The position numbers and the translations under genes were made by a program. Below are positions 19,129 through 26,274 of a stretch of 64,000 bases of DNA, piece after piece. Location of the stretch: contig JARLGX010000002.1 of assembly GCA_031292575.1 (NCBI GenBank), positions 1 through 64,000 of the forward strand. The letters are read 5' to 3'. Every line of letters begins with the position of its first letter. Position 1 is the stretch's first letter. Under the pieces are notes generated by a model, which worked only from the letters and a program-made list of their open reading frames with translations, did not search any database and was not told where the DNA came from. This DNA comes from Paludibacter sp. (GTDB lineage Bacteria > Bacteroidota > Bacteroidia > Bacteroidales > Paludibacteraceae).

Positions 19129-20593
19129 ATCTCCCTGACGCCACATCCACCGCTTTTTTCAACGCAGCCAGTTTATTATTCACTTCCTGCAGTTCGCTTT
19201 CTTCGTCCGATTTGGCAACAATTCCGGCACCAGCCTGATAGTAAAGTGTATTATTTTTACTGACGAACGAACGGATTGTTATTGCTTGGTTCATGCTTCC
19301 ATCAAAACCGATATACCCCAAACAGCCACCATACGGACCGCGGTCGTGCGGCTCAATGCTGTCGATCAATTGCATCGCCTTAATCTTCGGAGCCCCCGAA
19401 AGCGTTCCGGCAGGGAACGTATCGGCAAAGAGTTTAATCACTTTCGTGTCGGGCTTTAGCTTGCCACTCACGCTCGAAACCAAGTGAAGTACGTGCGAAT
19501 AATACTGCACTTCGCGAAATACTTCTACTTCCACATGATCGGCATTGCGACTCAAATCATTCCGTGCCAGATCCACCAGCATCACGTGCTCAGCATTCTC
19601 CTTTTTATCAACACGGAGTTTTTCGGCCAGTTGAAAATCTTTTTCATCATCACCGGTGCGCCGGAATGTTCCTGCAATCGGTTTGATATATGCTTTCTGT
19701 TTCTTGGCGTCCACTACCAAATGCGCTTCGGGCGACGATCCAAAAATACGGAAATCTCCAAAGTTGAAGTAAAACAAATACGGCGACGGATTCACCGAGC
19801 GCAAGGTGCGGTACAGCATAAAATCATCACCTTTAAACTCTTGGTAAAAACGGCGCGACAGCACAATCTGGAACACATTTCCTTTAAAACATTCCAGTTT
19901 ACCGCGCGTCACCATTTTTTTATAATCCTCGTTCGAAATGTCTGATTTTTCTTCACCAACCGCAGAAAAATTATATGTCGCAATATTGTTATTAGTCAGA
20001 ATTTCTTCAATATCGGCAATAGCAGAAATTTCATTCTCCAGTAAATTCTCTATAATCGTCAGTTCGTTGTTGAAATGATTCACTGCAATAATGTATTTAA
20101 ACAGCACATAATGCAAGCCCGGCATGCTTCCCGGAACGGTTTCGCGAGCCTTGAGTTTTACGTCTTCGAAATACTGTACCGATTCGTAAGAAGAATAGCC
20201 AAACAAGCCGTCAATGCCCACCGGATTGTCATTTTTCACCAACTCTACCGATTTAAGAAATGCATCGAAACGCTCTGCTACAGTAAGTTTTCCAGTTACG
20301 GGCGTTTCAATTTTGCTCCCATCGGGGTATTCCTCTTTAATTACAAAATGATTCACCGATATTCCACCAATCGGACAAAAACCGATGTAGGAATAGCTAT
20401 TTTCCACACCATGATAATCGGAACTTTCCAACAGTACCGAGTTGGTATATAAATCGCGTATTTTGAGATAAATTCCTACCGGCGTCTGCAAATCGGCCAG
20501 CATTTTTTTTGAGTTTACAAAAAGCCTACCCCTAGCCCCTAAAGGGGAACTGAAGTTAGTTTTGTCTCCTAAATTTATATTTTGACTTTCCAT
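19127..20593 (-). CDS. trpE: Anthranilate synthase component I with repeat-encoded N-terminus
   Basis: Chorismate-utilising enzyme making anthranilate with TrpG-derived ammonia; usually feedback-inhibited by Trp. It has 488 residues with a C-terminal chorismate-binding domain: FQIVLSRRFYQEF, NPSPYLFYFNF, GSSPEAHL, PIAGTFRRTGDDEKD, FPAGTLSGAPKIKAM and IDSIEPHDRGPYGGCLGY. The N-terminal regulatory part includes LLESSDYH, the usual site of the LLES Trp-binding motif, so feedback inhibition is expected. Residues 12-22 (KTNFSSPLGARG region) are encoded by the 20527-20562 repeat arm, directly before LFVNSKKMLADLQ. Confidence 0.95.
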   Translation of the reverse strand: MESQNINLGDKTNFSSPLGARGRLFVNSKKMLADLQTPVGIYLKIRDLYTNSVLLESSDYHGVENSYSYIGFCPIGGISVNHFVIKEEYPDGSKIETPVTGKLTVAERFDAFLKSVELVKNDNPVGIDGLFGYSSYESVQYFEDVKLKARETVPGSMPGLHYVLFKYIIAVNHFNNELTIIENLLENEISAIADIEEILTNNNIATYNFSAVGEEKSDISNEDYKKMVTRGKLECFKGNVFQIVLSRRFYQEFKGDDFMLYRTLRSVNPSPYLFYFNFGDFRIFGSSPEAHLVVDAKKQKAYIKPIAGTFRRTGDDEKDFQLAEKLRVDKKENAEHVMLVDLARNDLSRNADHVEVEVFREVQYYSHVLHLVSSVSGKLKPDTKVIKLFADTFPAGTLSGAPKIKAMQLIDSIEPHDRGPYGGCLGYIGFDGSMNQAITIRSFVSKNNTLYYQAGAGIVAKSDEESELQEVNNKLAALKKAVDVASGR

Positions 20594-20655
20594 ACAAATA
20601 AATTAAATAATCAGTACTAATATTTCTTTCTCCCATTTAGGGATTGGGGGTTATT
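20527..20655. repeat. Inverted-repeat (SPLG) element at the trpB/trpE junction
   Basis: Arm 1 (20527-20562) contains ACCCCTAGCCCCTAAAGGGG and encodes the TrpE peptide NFSSPLGARG. Arm 2 (20625-20655) is a degenerate inverse copy (CCCATTTAGGGATTGGGGGT) reaching the trpB stop codon. The trpE ATG (20593) lies between the arms. Confidence 0.82.
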
Positions 20656-21898
20656 ATTGTTTAAAATATTTCACGTAAGTATCCATATCCTTATCGCCCC
20701 TACCCGAAACCGTGATGACCACAATATCATCGGGTTTGAAAGTATCTCTTTCTTTTTTCAAAAGAGCGAGTGCATGAGCCGATTCAATAGCCGGAATAAT
20801 TCCTTCCAACCTTGTTAATTCAAAAGCTGCTTCCAACGCTTCATCATCGTTAATAGGATGAACCTTGGTACGGCCAATTTTAGCAAAAAATGCATGTGCC
20901 GGACCAATTCCGGGATAATCCAAACCTGCTGAGATAGAATACGGTTCGATAATCTGTCCGTCTTCATCCTGAATGAGCAATGTTTTGGCTCCGTGAATAA
21001 TTCCGGTTGTACCCAAACTAATCGTTGCTGCAGTTTCTCCGGTTTCAATTCCTAATCCGCCAGCCTCAGCCGAAATGATTTTCACGCGTTCGTCGTTCAG
21101 ATAATGGTAGTAAGTTCCCATAGCGTTGCTTCCACCACCCACGCAAGCCATCAAATAATCGGGATAATCGCGGCCAATTTGTTCCTGCAACTGCCATTTA
21201 ATTTCCTCGCTGATAACAGACTGGAAAAATCCAACCATATCAGGGTAAGGGTGAGCTCCCACCGTAGAACCTACAATATAAAACGAATCAGGATTTGAAC
21301 ACCAATAACGAAAGGCATCATTAGTGGCATCTTTTAGCGTCATGTTTCCACTTGTTACTGACTCTACTGTTGCCCCCAACATACGCATTTTCTGAACGTT
21401 GAGAAACTGACGCTCTACATCGGTTTTCCCCATGAATACAATGCATTCCAAACCCATCAACGCACAAGCGGTAGCAGTGGCCACACCGTGTTGTCCGGCA
21501 CCGGTTTCGGCAATAATGCGGGTTTTACCCATGCGCTTTGCCAGGAGTATTTGTCCCAATGCATTATTGATTTTATGAGCACCGGTGTGGTTCAGATCTT
21601 CCCGTTTCAGGTAAACGTTCGTGCCGTATTCAGCCGACAAACGCTTTGCAAAATACAATGGCGACGGGCGTCCCACGTAGTTCTTCAGCAAATCGTAGTA
21701 TTCAGCCTTAAACGAAGCATTGTCTTTGATAGCATAAAAAGCTTCTTTGAGCCTTTCGAATGATCCATGCAGAATTTCAGGAATATATGCTCCTCCAAAT
21801 TCGCCGTAGTAACCGTTATTATCTATTGAAAAACGACCCCCAACCCCTGAAGGGGAGCTGAAGTTAGTGTTGTTTTGCATATCTTTCTCTTTATTCAT
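20654..21898 (-). CDS. trpB: Tryptophan synthase beta subunit with repeat-encoded N-terminus
   Basis: PLP enzyme condensing indole with serine to make tryptophan. It has 414 residues. PLP Lys109 lies in HTGAHKINNALGQ, phosphate binding in CVGGGSNAMG, and the start of the fold is YYGEFGGAYIPE. The N-terminus MNKEKDMQNN then NFSSPSGVGG comes from the 21836-21869 repeat arm; ATG 21880 (MQNN) is an alternative start that still includes it. As first gene of trpBEGDCFA it follows the trp attenuator (21961-22099). This is the TrpB1 type, with TrpA encoded at the far end of the operon. Confidence 0.96.
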   Translation of the reverse strand: MNKEKDMQNNTNFSSPSGVGGRFSIDNNGYYGEFGGAYIPEILHGSFERLKEAFYAIKDNASFKAEYYDLLKNYVGRPSPLYFAKRLSAEYGTNVYLKREDLNHTGAHKINNALGQILLAKRMGKTRIIAETGAGQHGVATATACALMGLECIVFMGKTDVERQFLNVQKMRMLGATVESVTSGNMTLKDATNDAFRYWCSNPDSFYIVGSTVGAHPYPDMVGFFQSVISEEIKWQLQEQIGRDYPDYLMACVGGGSNAMGTYYHYLNDERVKIISAEAGGLGIETGETAATISLGTTGIIHGAKTLLIQDEDGQIIEPYSISAGLDYPGIGPAHAFFAKIGRTKVHPINDDEALEAAFELTRLEGIIPAIESAHALALLKKERDTFKPDDIVVITVSGRGDKDMDTYVKYFKQ

Positions 21899-21955
21899 AC
21901 TAGTTGTTTTTAAATAAACAGTTGTAATTTAGTTCCCCTTCAGGGGCTAGGGGTT
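21836..21955. repeat. Inverted-repeat (SPLG) element at the 5' end of trpB
   Basis: Arm 1 (21836-21869, with CCCCTGAAGGGGAGCTGAAG) encodes TrpB residues NFSSPSGVGG. Arm 2 (21920-21955) is the inverse copy (AGTTCCCCTTCAGGGGCTAG) lying in the mRNA leader, between attenuator and start codon. The trpB start is in the loop. If folded, the pair would bury the trpB start. Confidence 0.85.
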
Positions 21956-21960
21956 AAATA

Positions 21961-21994
21961 AAAAAGGCTTATCGTGAGTCCGACAAGCCTTTTT
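21961..21994 (-). terminator. trp attenuator terminator
   Basis: On the minus strand AAAAAGGCTT (21994-21985) pairs with AAGCCTTTTT (21970-21961), giving a G/C core followed by a run of U. It stands upstream of trpB, so it is a premature (regulatory) terminator rather than the end of a gene. Confidence 0.88.
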
Positions 21995-22042
21995 GTAATA
22001 TCTTTTTAATTTGACAATATACATAGGTGTAACATCTCACGA

Positions 22043-22099
22043 TTAGCTAATCTGCAAGTGCCACCACCAAAATTTGTTTATTGTCAAAAGTGAGTTCAT
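22043..22099 (-). CDS. trpL: trp operon leader peptide (18 aa, WWW)
   Basis: Reads MNSLLTINKFWWWHLQIS and stops at TAA. The three consecutive TGG codons lie at 22069-22061. AAAGGA directly precedes the ATG as a possible ribosome-binding site. Three Trp codons in a row in an 18-codon frame between the promoter and a premature terminator is the hallmark of an attenuator leader; it is too short and too placed to be chance. Confidence 0.88.
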   Translation of the reverse strand: MNSLLTINKFWWWHLQIS

Positions 22100-22124
22100 T
22101 TCCTTTTTGTTTATTTTATGACTG

Positions 22125-22156
22125 CAAAGATGATAAATTATTTTTATTTGAGCAAG
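22125..22156 (-). promoter_or_regulatory. Promoter of the trp operon
   Basis: On the minus strand CTTG (22156-22153) and CATCTTTG (22132-22125) are separated by 20 bp. Each box has one mismatch to the Bacteroidota -33/-7 consensus. The predicted transcript starts about 20 nt before the leader-peptide ATG. Confidence 0.65.
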
Positions 22157-22216
22157 AAAAATATCATTTTTAATGAAATTCGCACCTAAATCCAGCGACA
22201 GATAGGAAGAAAATAA

Positions 22217-22963
22217 CTATTCATTTAAGATCTTCCGGTAAATACAAGTCGCATTTGAACATATTTTGCAGCCATATTCATGATGTTTCAGGTGTTTACC
22301 AATACCGATAATTCCGCTTACGGATTTGCGTGGAGTCATCAAACAAGAGTCGCTCAACGTAATACCCGTTTTGTTTTCTCCAATCAAATTAAACAATGTT
22401 TTTTGGTCAGCCAACGGCCAGTTGCAATAACCCGGACTGTACCGGTTGGATATTTTTAATTGTTTTGAAAGAAATGAATCACGCAGGTTTTCCTGAATTT
22501 TATCCATGGCTTTTTCAACAGTTAATGAACCAATTGCATCCAGAATGTAAGCTTCCATGATGTCGCCTTGTTCATTAAGTTGGTTTGTCATTCGGGTAAA
22601 ATCTTCGCCGGCTGTGCAAAGAAACAAAGCGGCATGCGTGGATTCTTTGATATACCCGCACACTTGCCGGCCAAGGTTCAATTCCTGACCATCAATTCGA
22701 ATCATTCCCTGTTTTGCATTCAGCTCTTCAATATCCTTTACAAGGTATCCACCCGAAATCGCGGTATCGAAGTTTAATTCAGCCAGTATTTCACGAATAA
22801 AAATAACAGCCGGATGCTCTTCCTCCAAATCAGCAGATTGTACAAATTCGATTATTTCATCGAATGTAGGTGCTACTTCGGCAAAAGTAAAATGAAAGAA
22901 ACCCCCATCCCCTAAAGGGGGGCTAAAGTTACTTTTAACTTTTGGATATTCTAAATCATTCAT
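22217..22963 (-). CDS. MetH activation-domain-like protein with repeat-encoded N-terminus
   Basis: 248-residue stand-alone protein resembling the SAM-binding activation domain of cobalamin-dependent methionine synthase: RYSPGYCNWPLADQKTLF and GITLSDSCLMTPRKSVSG match its SAM-site signatures. In MetH this domain helps reductive remethylation of cob(II)alamin. Genes of this kind accompany corrinoid methyltransferases, so reactivation of, or interaction with, the 24018-24689 corrinoid protein is inferred. A C-terminal Cys cluster (CKICSNATC) could bind a metal or Fe-S centre. N-terminal residues about 11-21 (SNFSPPLGDGG) come from the 22899-22932 repeat arm. It is last in a ten-gene minus-strand run; no terminator is obvious between it and the trp promoter. 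Confidence 0.78.
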   Translation of the reverse strand: MNDLEYPKVKSNFSPPLGDGGFFHFTFAEVAPTFDEIIEFVQSADLEEEHPAVIFIREILAELNFDTAISGGYLVKDIEELNAKQGMIRIDGQELNLGRQVCGYIKESTHAALFLCTAGEDFTRMTNQLNEQGDIMEAYILDAIGSLTVEKAMDKIQENLRDSFLSKQLKISNRYSPGYCNWPLADQKTLFNLIGENKTGITLSDSCLMTPRKSVSGIIGIGKHLKHHEYGCKICSNATCIYRKILNE

Positions 22964-23021
22964 TATAATAAATTTAATGTCGGTGGAACTAATATTGTTC
23001 CCCTTTAGGGGTTAGGGGTTT
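22899..23021. repeat. Inverted-repeat (SPLG) element between the MtaA-like gene and the MetH-activation-like gene
   Basis: Arm 1 (22899-22932, AACCCCCATCCCCTAAAGGG) is translated as NFSPPLGDGG. Arm 2 (22985-23021, TTCCCCTTTAGGGGTTAGGG) is the inverse copy starting just after the upstream gene's stop. The downstream ATG (22963) lies in the loop. Confidence 0.85.
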
Positions 23022-23023
23022 AT

Positions 23024-24016
23024 TTATGAATTATAAGCTTCTACGGTTTCCAAAAATGCGCGGATATTCACTTCGGGCACATGTGGAGGCAAATCGCAAC
23101 CGCTTGAAATGACAAAGTTTTTATAGCCTGCCATTTTTTGGAGTAATGACCGTGTTTCAAGTTTAACTGACTCTACGCTTCCTTGTTTGAAAACGCCTAC
23201 AGGATTCAGGTTTCCCATAACAACAACATCGGACGGACATTGTTTCAAGACTCCTTCCATGTCAATAGCGTTTCCGAAATGCAAAGCCCTTGCTCCGCTT
23301 GCAACCATGGCATCCGTACATTGGCCGGTATTGCCGCAATTATGCAATATCACGGTGAAGCCATCATCCTGAACTGCATCAACAATTTGTTTCACAAAAG
23401 CAGTAGAATAAACCATGCAATCGTCGTTTGAAAGCAATCCTGCGGCGGGCTCTGCAATGATTACTCCTGCTGTTCCGGTAGCTTTTAAAGCTTTGCAATA
23501 ATTCACAAGAAGTTCTGTGCATTTCGATAAAAGACTCAACATGGTTTCCGGGTCGATATAAATTGCCACCATAATTTCGGACATATCATACAACCTTCCT
23601 GCCAAAGAGTATGGCCCAATACAACCGGAAAAAACAGGTTTATCTTTAATATTTTCAGCAGCAAGCTTATTTGCTAATAAATATTGCGGAATGCGGCCCT
23701 TATCAAGTGTTGGAACTACGAGTGCTTCAACTGAATCGACATCTGAAACAAGTCGTTCCAAAACAGAAGGAACTTCATTTTCAGGAAGATTAATTTTGGA
23801 ACCAAAAGCCTCAGCTTCTACCGTTAAATCCATGATGGAAGTACAAGCAGTCGTATTAAAATTGTCAGACAAATATTGAATGGCCTGATATTGTACATTC
23901 CCATCTGTAACTGCATCTCGAACTGTTTTTCCAAGTGCCTCGATACCCGGATGTGTCATGATAGGCAGGGCCGCCACATTGGGACTTTGCAAAATTTGAT
24001 CTATAAATTGTTTCAT
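23024..24016 (-). CDS. MtaA/CmuA-type methylcobamide methyltransferase (UroD family)
   Basis: 330-residue uroporphyrinogen-decarboxylase-fold protein of the MtaA/MtbA/CmuA branch. Its zinc-ligand set is present: His225 and Cys227 in LHNCGNT, Cys307 in SSGCDLPP; in characterised members these activate a thiol acceptor or bind the methyl-acceptor site. True HemE lacks this Cys motif, so haem synthesis is not the role. The start is 1 nt beyond the stop of the corrinoid-protein gene, indicating tight coupling; the likely job is moving a methyl group between the corrinoid protein and a carrier. Bacteroidota are not known to make coenzyme M, so the acceptor (perhaps tetrahydrofolate) is uncertain. 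Confidence 0.85.
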   Translation of the reverse strand: MKQFIDQILQSPNVAALPIMTHPGIEALGKTVRDAVTDGNVQYQAIQYLSDNFNTTACTSIMDLTVEAEAFGSKINLPENEVPSVLERLVSDVDSVEALVVPTLDKGRIPQYLLANKLAAENIKDKPVFSGCIGPYSLAGRLYDMSEIMVAIYIDPETMLSLLSKCTELLVNYCKALKATGTAGVIIAEPAAGLLSNDDCMVYSTAFVKQIVDAVQDDGFTVILHNCGNTGQCTDAMVASGARALHFGNAIDMEGVLKQCPSDVVVMGNLNPVGVFKQGSVESVKLETRSLLQKMAGYKNFVISSGCDLPPHVPEVNIRAFLETVEAYNS

Positions 24017-24017
24017 T

Positions 24018-24689
24018 TTAAGCTGATATTTTATCTAACCACAGAATGCCTTCCTGCGGATTTTTCCCGTAACCGTCGGCACCAATTGATGCGGCAAATT
24101 CGGCAGAAAGCGGTGCTCCTCCAACGATGACTTTTGTTTCGGGAACAGCCGATTTAATAGCCTCAATCACAGGTTTCATGTGGACCATAGTTGTTGTTAG
24201 CAAGGCTGAAATTCCTACAACTGCATTCGGATTTTGCTGAACAGCTTCCACGAATTTCTCTATTTTTACATCAATTCCAAGGTCAATTACTTCCCAGCCG
24301 GCACCTTCTACCATCATGCTAAAGAGATTTTTGCCAATGTCATGCAAATCACCAAAAACAGTTCCGATAATGAATATTCCCTTGCGTTTAACCGAACCAT
24401 TTGCAAAAAACGGTTTTAAATGAATCATTGAAGCACTCATCGCTTTTGCCGAGAGCAACATCTGGGGAACAAATATTTTATTTTCACTAAACTTCTGACC
24501 CACTTTGTTCATGGCAGAGATTAATGCTTCGTTCAAAATCTCACCAGGTGTAACCCCTGCTTCCAATGCTTCTTTTGTGATCTCATCCGCACCGGGCATT
24601 CCTTTCATTTGTGGCGGATAAGGCGATGCAAGATTAATTTTACCAAACTCTACGCATTCGGATAGTTTTTCTAATAATTCCTGATTCAT
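24018..24689 (-). CDS. Corrinoid (B12)-binding methyltransferase protein, MtaC/MtmC type
   Basis: 223-residue methyl carrier. An N-terminal four-helix cap domain (about 1-95) is followed by a Rossmann-like B12 domain with the lower-ligand motif D114-L-H116-D-I-G119 in VFGDLHDIGKN, then SALLTTTM (161-168) and GGAPLS (190-195). His116 would coordinate cobalt. This layout equals MtaC, MtmC and the B12 modules of MetH. It is followed directly by the MtaA-like gene and preceded 26 nt upstream by rhaT. No methanol, methylamine or MttB-type partner is present; the nearby UroD-fold genes are the candidate substrate methyltransferases. Confidence 0.93.
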   Translation of the reverse strand: MNQELLEKLSECVEFGKINLASPYPPQMKGMPGADEITKEALEAGVTPGEILNEALISAMNKVGQKFSENKIFVPQMLLSAKAMSASMIHLKPFFANGSVKRKGIFIIGTVFGDLHDIGKNLFSMMVEGAGWEVIDLGIDVKIEKFVEAVQQNPNAVVGISALLTTTMVHMKPVIEAIKSAVPETKVIVGGAPLSAEFAASIGADGYGKNPQEGILWLDKISA

Positions 24690-24715
24690 AATTTATTATT
24701 GTGTTTTATTTTGTT

Positions 24716-25777
24716 TTATTTCCCGGCTAAAATTTGTTCTCCATAATAGCTCCCGTAGGATATAATGACGGATGAAGCGAATAAAAGTACTAATGCAAAA
24801 ATTAAAATGTAATATGTTCGTTTCGAAACCTGTTTCCATTCTTTCATAAAAAGTCCGACGCCGTAGCTAAAGAAGATCAGCATCGTCATGTGCAGTACCC
24901 AACTAATAAACTGAAAATTACCCATGCGCACATGTCCTAAACCATAAAAGAAAAACTGTCCATACCAGAGCGCTCCGGCCAAAGCCGACCACATCGTATT
25001 TTTCGCACGTTGACCCAGACTGATGCCACTTGAAGCCGTGAATTCTTTGAGCGTTTTATCTTTTATTCCGGCAATGATAAACCAGATAAGATTTACTCCA
25101 AAACATCCGGCCGTAGAAACGATCAGCTTGGCATTTCCTTCAAATTCGCCGGCTCCGTGAAGTGCTGCCATGTCGGCAATGGGCTTTCCGGTTTCAAGTG
25201 AAATATTAAATACAGCAGATAGCAGTCCGCCAATAATCGCCAGTACCAAACCGGTTGTCATATTAAAGTGGGCGGAATCTTTTAATTCGCCTAAATCTTT
25301 TTCTTTTTTGAAACCCGCCAGCCCGATAAAGATAATTCCGGCAATAGCTATGATCATTCCAACAAGCACAATGCTACTTCCGGGTCGGTTAAAGTAATGC
25401 AACACTTCTCCGTGTAGCAGCAAGGGCGTCATGGTTCCCAAAATAGCCGAAAGTCCTATGCTTATGGAATAAGTGAGCGAATATCCAATCTGACGAATGG
25501 CAAACCCAAACGACATACCGCCGAAACCATACACTCCCCCCAGCCAAAATGCGCCCCAGAATGCCGATGACGGAGCTGTTTTTAGAATATAAAAGAAATC
25601 GGGGACAGTCAGATATCCGACAATCAGCGGCATAATGAGCCATGCAAAAGCCGATTGCACAAGCCAGAATGTTCCCCACGACCAACGTTTTGTTTTTTGA
25701 CTGGGTAAATAACAGGTTGAAGCCGAAGCACCACCTACCGCGTGAAAAAATGTACCAAGTAATGGATTTGAAGTCAT
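24716..25777 (-). CDS. rhaT: L-rhamnose/H+ symporter RhaT family
   Basis: 353-residue inner-membrane transporter with about ten membrane segments. The N-terminus (NPLLGTFFHAVGGASASTCYLP) and WGTFWLVQSAFAWLIMP match the RhaT family, which imports L-rhamnose and related 6-deoxyhexoses with a proton. It lies between rhaM and the corrinoid-protein gene. No rhamnose isomerase, kinase or aldolase is in the window. Position in this cluster makes a modified deoxy-sugar a possible substrate (inference). Confidence 0.9.
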   Translation of the reverse strand: MTSNPLLGTFFHAVGGASASTCYLPSQKTKRWSWGTFWLVQSAFAWLIMPLIVGYLTVPDFFYILKTAPSSAFWGAFWLGGVYGFGGMSFGFAIRQIGYSLTYSISIGLSAILGTMTPLLLHGEVLHYFNRPGSSIVLVGMIIAIAGIIFIGLAGFKKEKDLGELKDSAHFNMTTGLVLAIIGGLLSAVFNISLETGKPIADMAALHGAGEFEGNAKLIVSTAGCFGVNLIWFIIAGIKDKTLKEFTASSGISLGQRAKNTMWSALAGALWYGQFFFYGLGHVRMGNFQFISWVLHMTMLIFFSYGVGLFMKEWKQVSKRTYYILIFALVLLFASSVIISYGSYYGEQILAGK

Positions 25778-25880
25778 ATGCGAAATTATTAGTCTCCAAA
25801 ATTCCCGAATGGGTACTTTAAGACCAAGTTTATCAAATTAGATTGATGAAAAATATCGATAATAAGATATTGCACTATTT

Positions 25881-25910
25881 AAGTCTCCCTTCGGGAATTT
25901 AGGAGGCTAT
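25881..25910. repeat. Hairpin repeat overlapping the rhaM stop codon
   Basis: AGTCTCCCTTCGGGAATTTA followed by GGAGGCT forms an imperfect hairpin (AGTCTCC ... GGAGGCT, with CCCTTCGGG inside). The rhaM stop (TAG, 25909-25907) lies inside it. It resembles the SPLG arms in style but not in core sequence. Confidence 0.6.
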
Positions 25911-26227
25911 ACATGAAAAATTTCTTCCATATCCGCCCAAAACTCACCTACATTACGAGTTTCGATAGGTTGCATCAACGGTTTTACCAGATCCCACCAA
26001 CACTGGGTTTCGGAATCGGCAGCCATTTTTCTCATATCACCTTCAAAATCATCTCCAACATATTCAAAATAGGAAAACAATACATTATCCTTTTTATAGA
26101 TGGAATAGTTCTGTATGTTGCAAGCTGTTATCATAACCAAAACCCCCGGCCAAACGGCTGCATGTTGTTTCACATATTCGTCGGCACATTCGGGTTTCAG
26201 ATGAATTATTTGTCCAAAACGTTTCAT
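25907..26227 (-). CDS. rhaM: L-rhamnose mutarotase
   Basis: Interconverts alpha and beta anomers of L-rhamnose so that imported sugar can be used. It has 106 residues, normal for RhaM (~104), with a ferredoxin-like dimeric alpha-beta barrel fold. Expected active-site positions are present: Tyr18 and His22 in EYVKQHAAVWPG, Tyr in NYSIY and the Trp pair in CWWDLVKP. It lies 43 nt after a UroD-family gene and 129 nt before rhaT. The stop codon falls in a hairpin repeat. L-fucose mutarotase is a different family, so rhamnose or a close analogue is favoured. Confidence 0.92.
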   Translation of the reverse strand: MKRFGQIIHLKPECADEYVKQHAAVWPGVLVMITACNIQNYSIYKKDNVLFSYFEYVGDDFEGDMRKMAADSETQCWWDLVKPLMQPIETRNVGEFWADMEEIFHV

Positions 26228-26246
26228 AATATTTTTGTTTTATAGA

Positions 26247-26274
26247 GTAGAGACGCACTGCAGTGCGTCTCTAC
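26247..26274. repeat. 28-bp perfect palindrome at a gene end
   Basis: GTAGAGACGCACTG (26247-26260) is followed directly by its exact reverse complement (26261-26274), with no loop. The stop codon (TAG) of the 26271-27362 gene is inside it. Similar GAGACGC palindromes recur in many genomes as dispersed repeats. Confidence 0.9.

Larger units (their letters stand above)
21961..22099 (-). promoter_or_regulatory. trp leader/attenuator with alternative RNA structures
   Basis: Transcript order: leader peptide ORF (22099-22043), antiterminator 5' arm GCTAATCGTGAG (22047-22036, overlapping the leader stop), then the terminator (21994-21961). The arm is complementary, with one mismatch in 12, to CTCACGATAAGC (21978-21967), which is the terminator loop plus the start of its 3' arm. 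Pairing would break the terminator. A further 10-nt complement, TTTGACAATA (22088-22079) with TATTGTCAAA (22019-22010), encloses the Trp codons, and GATTAGCTAATC (22052-22041) is a 12-nt palindrome. This supports ribosome-mediated attenuation: a ribosome stalled at Trp codons leaves the antiterminator arm free, one at the stop codon covers it. Confidence 0.85.
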
